Part shown: positions 5,820 through 7,277 of the stretch, piece after piece
Layout: each line of letters starts with the position of its first letter
Position numbering within the stretch: the stretch's first letter is position 1
Assembly: GCA_020853835.1 (NCBI GenBank)
Contig: JADYYC010000462.1
Location: 1 to 7,277 of the forward strand
Reading direction: 5' to 3'
DNA length: 7,277 nt
DNA from: Anaerolineales bacterium
GTDB lineage: Bacteria; Chloroflexota; Anaerolineae; Anaerolineales; UBA4823
Notes under the pieces: model-generated
The model's database searches: none
What the model was told of the DNA's origin: nothing
What the model saw: only the letters and a program-made list of their open reading frames with translations
Position numbers and translations under genes: made by a program

Positions 5820-6003
5820 TTCGACGAGCGAAGCGAGGAGAAATCTTGGATGGCGCGCGCCAGGATTTCTCATCGCCTGACGGCGGTCCGAGCGGGGCGG
5901 GAGACTTCCGAAGTCTCGCAGACTTCGGAAGTCTTGTTAAATCGATCTGTGTGAATCTGTGGAAATCTGTGTCCAAACGAGGGGGTTCGACGCGCGCTCC
6001 CTC
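5820..6003. repeat. Direct repeat R2 (~184 bp)
   Basis: This has the same module order as R1. The first hairpin (5838-5849 with 5860-5871) keeps pairing through a wobble despite base changes. The AGACTTC hairpin (5902-5916 with 5920-5934) is identical to that of R1. The 10-bp units are at 5945-5974. It abuts R3 directly at 6003/6004 with no spacer, unlike R1. Confidence 0.85.
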
Positions 6004-6085
6004 TTCGACGAGCGCAGCGAGGAGAAATCCTGGATGGCGAGAATCAAGATTTCTCGCCGCTTGGCGGCGGCTCGAAATGACGAAA
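6004..6085. repeat. Short repeat copy R3 (82 bp), ending in the right inverted repeat
   Basis: R3 shares the first module of R1 and R2: TTCGACGAGCG, a GAGAAATC/GATTTCTC hairpin at 6022-6029 and 6048-6055, the TGGATGGCG loop and a GGCGG element. It then ends in CTCGAAATGACG instead of continuing into the AGACTTC hairpin. It therefore looks like the compact form of the element, with the longer copies carrying added modules. Confidence 0.75.
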
Positions 6086-6155
6086 AGAAATGCAGTGGCA
6101 CGTATGGGTAGAGGGGGAGGGCGGAAACTCGAAATGGCAAGCGAGAACGCCGCTA

Positions 6156-6185
6156 TTGACAGCCAGCCCGCCCGAGGGGTAAAAT
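6156..6185 (+). promoter_or_regulatory. Consensus-like sigma-70-type promoter for the thermonuclease gene
   Basis: TTGACA (6156-6161, perfect) is separated by 18 bp from TAAAAT (6180-6185, five of six). Transcription would start near 6192 and leave a leader of about 90 nt before the chosen ATG. It is the best-looking promoter in the window and lies just outside the repeat island. Confidence 0.75.
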
Positions 6186-6192
6186 GCACCTG

Positions 6193-6219
6193 TGTTAATG
6201 ATTAACATTGTTAACTAAC
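6193..6219 (+). promoter_or_regulatory. Palindromic operator candidate at the transcription start
   Basis: TGTTAATGATTAACA (6193-6207) is a perfect palindrome around a central G. It is followed by GTTAAC (6210-6215), a second palindrome, and a further TAAC half site. These A/T-rich symmetric half sites start right at the expected +1, a classic position for repressor binding. The cognate regulator is not in the window. Confidence 0.5.
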
Positions 6220-6280
6220 CGCAGTCTTCGACCTCACCGGCGTAAAAGCCTCGTTTCAAAGTACGACAATGGGGTGCGGA

Positions 6281-7171
6281 ATGAAAATGAAAACCTGGCA
6301 AATCCTGGTGCTGTTGGGAGGGGGATTGGCGACGCTCTGCCTCGTGTGTATCGCAGCCGGCCTGTTCATCGATCTCGCCCTGCCCGAGTCAACGGCTGCA
6401 GAACCTGCCAGCCTGGCCTTCGAACCCGCAACAGTCGCGCCGGCGCTGTCCATTCCCACTGAGGCCCCGGTCGAGCCCCCACCTAGCCCTACGGCGGCCG
6501 ATACGCCCACGTTCGTCCCCAGCGCTACTCCCCTGCCGAGCCTGACCCCGGTCCCGATCGAGGCGTTTAGCGGGTTTGCTTTCTGTATCCCGGACAACCC
6601 GCGCGAGAGCGGGATCGTCAGCAAAGTGATCGACGGCGACACGATCGAAGTGGTGATCCGTGAGGTCCCGAAAAAAGTGCGCTACATCGGCATCGACACG
6701 CCCGAGTTGCGTGGCGAGCCCTACGCTCTGGAAGCCGCCCAGTTCAACCGGACGCTGGTCGAGGGCAAACTTGTCACCCTGGTCAAAGACGTCAACGAGA
6801 CCGACCGCTACGAAAGGCTGCTGCGCTATGTGTTGGTGAATGGCTTGTTTGTAAATTACGAGCTGGTCAAACAGGGCTATGCCTACGCCAAGGACTATCC
6901 GCCGGACACGGCCTGTTCCCTGGTCCTGCGCGCGGCCGAAGCCGAGGCCCAGACGGCTGGGCGCGCGCTCTGGTCGCAGGCTGCCGCCCCAATCGCGCCC
7001 ATCCTTCCTTCGCCGGCCTCCCGTTTTGGCGGGGATAATGCGCCGTGTAACTGCGCTGGTCCCGATTTGAATTGCCCGGACTTCCAGACCCAGGCTCAGG
7101 CCCAGGCATGCTGGAATTCCTGTCGAACATTGACAAATCCCAACCCCTTTAGTGGTTCTCTCGCTAAATAG
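6281..7171 (+). CDS. Membrane-anchored secreted thermonuclease, SNase family (296 aa)
   Basis: This encodes 296 aa from the ATG at 6281, which has a GGGGTG element 4-5 nt upstream. An in-frame ATG at 6269 (four more residues) has no ribosome binding site but remains possible. Residues 1-35 are a Lys-containing start and one hydrophobic segment, a signal anchor; no lipobox is evident. Residues 36-94 form a Pro/Thr/Ala-rich stalk. The SNase domain spans about 111-232: VIDGDTIEV (Asp118, Asp120), VRYIGIDTPE (Arg134, Asp139, Glu142) and DRYERLLRYV (Arg179). These match the metal-binding Asp, catalytic Glu and two Arg of staphylococcal nuclease. It would hydrolyse DNA or RNA with Ca2+ outside the membrane. 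A Cys-rich tail (CNCAGPDLNCPDF, then ACWNSC) resembles the start of the C-terminal Cys/Ca module of related nucleases but lacks the usual DxDxDG loop and CE end. Nutrient scavenging or defence against foreign DNA are possible roles. Confidence 0.93.
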   Translation: MKMKTWQILVLLGGGLATLCLVCIAAGLFIDLALPESTAAEPASLAFEPATVAPALSIPTEAPVEPPPSPTAADTPTFVPSATPLPSLTPVPIEAFSGFAFCIPDNPRESGIVSKVIDGDTIEVVIREVPKKVRYIGIDTPELRGEPYALEAAQFNRTLVEGKLVTLVKDVNETDRYERLLRYVLVNGLFVNYELVKQGYAYAKDYPPDTACSLVLRAAEAEAQTAGRALWSQAAAPIAPILPSPASRFGGDNAPCNCAGPDLNCPDFQTQAQAQACWNSCRTLTNPNPFSGSLAK

Positions 7172-7175
7172 CGAG
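7160..7175 (+). repeat. Short hairpin over the thermonuclease stop codon
   Basis: CTCGCT (7160-7165) and AGCGAG (7170-7175) form a 6-bp stem with an AAAT loop, and the TAG stop at 7169-7171 lies in it. No T-run follows, so it is at most an mRNA 3'-end stabiliser or chance. Confidence 0.35.
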
Positions 7176-7204
7176 GTTATCGAGCTGAAGTTAAACACCG
7201 AAAC

Positions 7205-7241
7205 CGCCTAACAGGGTGAATTGCTCTTGCGGGCGTTTTTT
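7205..7241 (+). terminator. Possible intrinsic terminator downstream of the thermonuclease gene
   Basis: CGCC (7205-7208) pairs with GGCG (7232-7235). Inside it CAGGG can pair with TCTTG through two wobbles. Six T follow at 7236-7241. The T-run is good but the stem is weak and interrupted. It ends only 2 nt before the next gene's Shine-Dalgarno, so it could also act as an attenuator. Confidence 0.4.
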
Positions 7242-7253
7242 CCAGGAGTACGG

Positions 7254-7277
7254 ATGGCAGTGTTGGTTCCAGTAATC
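7254..7277 (+). CDS. Start of an unidentified gene, cut by the right edge (8 codons)
   Basis: AGGAG at 7244-7248 is followed after 5 nt by the ATG at 7254, then eight open codons reading MAVLVPVI to the window edge. The ribosome binding site and spacing support a real start. The product cannot be recognised from eight residues; the hydrophobic beginning fits either a first beta strand or a membrane segment. Confidence 0.6.

Larger units (their letters stand above)
5574..6085. repeat. Composite MITE/REP-like repeat island bracketed by 14-bp inverted repeats
   Basis: TTTCGTCATTTCGA at 5574-5587 and its exact complement TCGAAATGACGAAA at 6072-6085 bracket 512 bp that contain no credible gene. 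Inside are two ~185-bp direct copies (5583-5767 and 5820-6003), a short third copy (6004-6085) and a separate G/C-rich hairpin (5763-5809). Open frames cross the region on both strands, but they read through repeats and lack ribosome binding sites. The simplest reading is a palindromic element duplicated and invaded by other small repeats. No transposase is encoded here. Confidence 0.7.

Noticed and set aside
5574..6085. CRISPR array
   Set aside because: The repeats are about 185 bp, differ in spacing (237 and 184 bp), contain internal hairpins and have no regular unique spacers; no cas genes are present.
5536..6205. Several open frames of 60-217 codons on both strands in the repeat island
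   Set aside because: They translate direct repeats and hairpins, repeat their own sequence, and have no Shine-Dalgarno. The sequence is better explained as structured non-coding repeats.
7130..7158. Promoter for the last partial gene from TTGACA at 7130-7135
   Set aside because: No acceptable -10 hexamer lies 16-18 bp downstream (TGGTTC at 17 bp), and the motif is inside the thermonuclease coding sequence.

Overview
The window is GC-rich (roughly 60% or more) bacterial DNA. It joins part of a tailed-phage head-gene module to ordinary cellular genes and a dense intergenic repeat island. The host is probably a member of the Chloroflexota, Anaerolineae-like. This is inferred from the G/C-rich palindromic repeats built on CCCTCACCCC / GGGAGAGGG, the hairpin repeats built on GAGAAATCTTGG, and the Thr/Pro-rich stalk of the secreted nuclease. 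No rRNA or other marker gene is present to prove it.

Positions 3-3577 hold five + strand genes with short gaps. They are the C-terminal part of a Mu gpT-like major capsid protein (cut by the left edge), a small 119-aa putative decoration or head-accessory protein, a 162-aa protein with a C1q/TNF-like jelly-roll fold, a 443-aa portal protein, and a 231-aa head-tail connector/adaptor-like protein. They are likely one transcription unit encoding capsid shell, surface proteins, portal vertex and connector. The capsid gene lies upstream of the portal gene, the reverse of the commonest order. No terminase, tail, lysis or integrase gene is visible, and cellular-type genes begin right after the connector. 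The segment therefore looks like the edge of a prophage, a rearranged or degraded prophage, or a domesticated capsid locus. A G/C-rich hairpin repeat lies between the second and third genes and overlaps the ribosome binding site of the C1q-like gene.

Positions 3578-5440 hold a promoter and a class I SAM-dependent methyltransferase (+), convergent with an isocitrate lyase/PEP mutase superfamily enzyme (-). The latter has a near-perfect Shine-Dalgarno and an extended -10 promoter. They are separated by 41 bp and have no obvious functional link to the phage genes.

Positions 5441-6155 contain no credible gene. They hold a 20-bp tandem repeat, two G/C-rich hairpins, two direct copies of a ~185-bp composite repeat, and a third short copy. 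Perfect 14-bp inverted repeats (5574-5587 and 6072-6085) bracket the three copies, which suggests a nested or duplicated MITE/REP-like element.

Positions 6156-7277 carry a consensus-like promoter with a 15-bp palindrome at the expected transcription start. It drives a membrane-anchored, secreted thermonuclease (SNase family) with all main catalytic residues and an unusual Cys-rich tail. A possible terminator follows, then the first eight codons of another + strand gene cut by the right edge.
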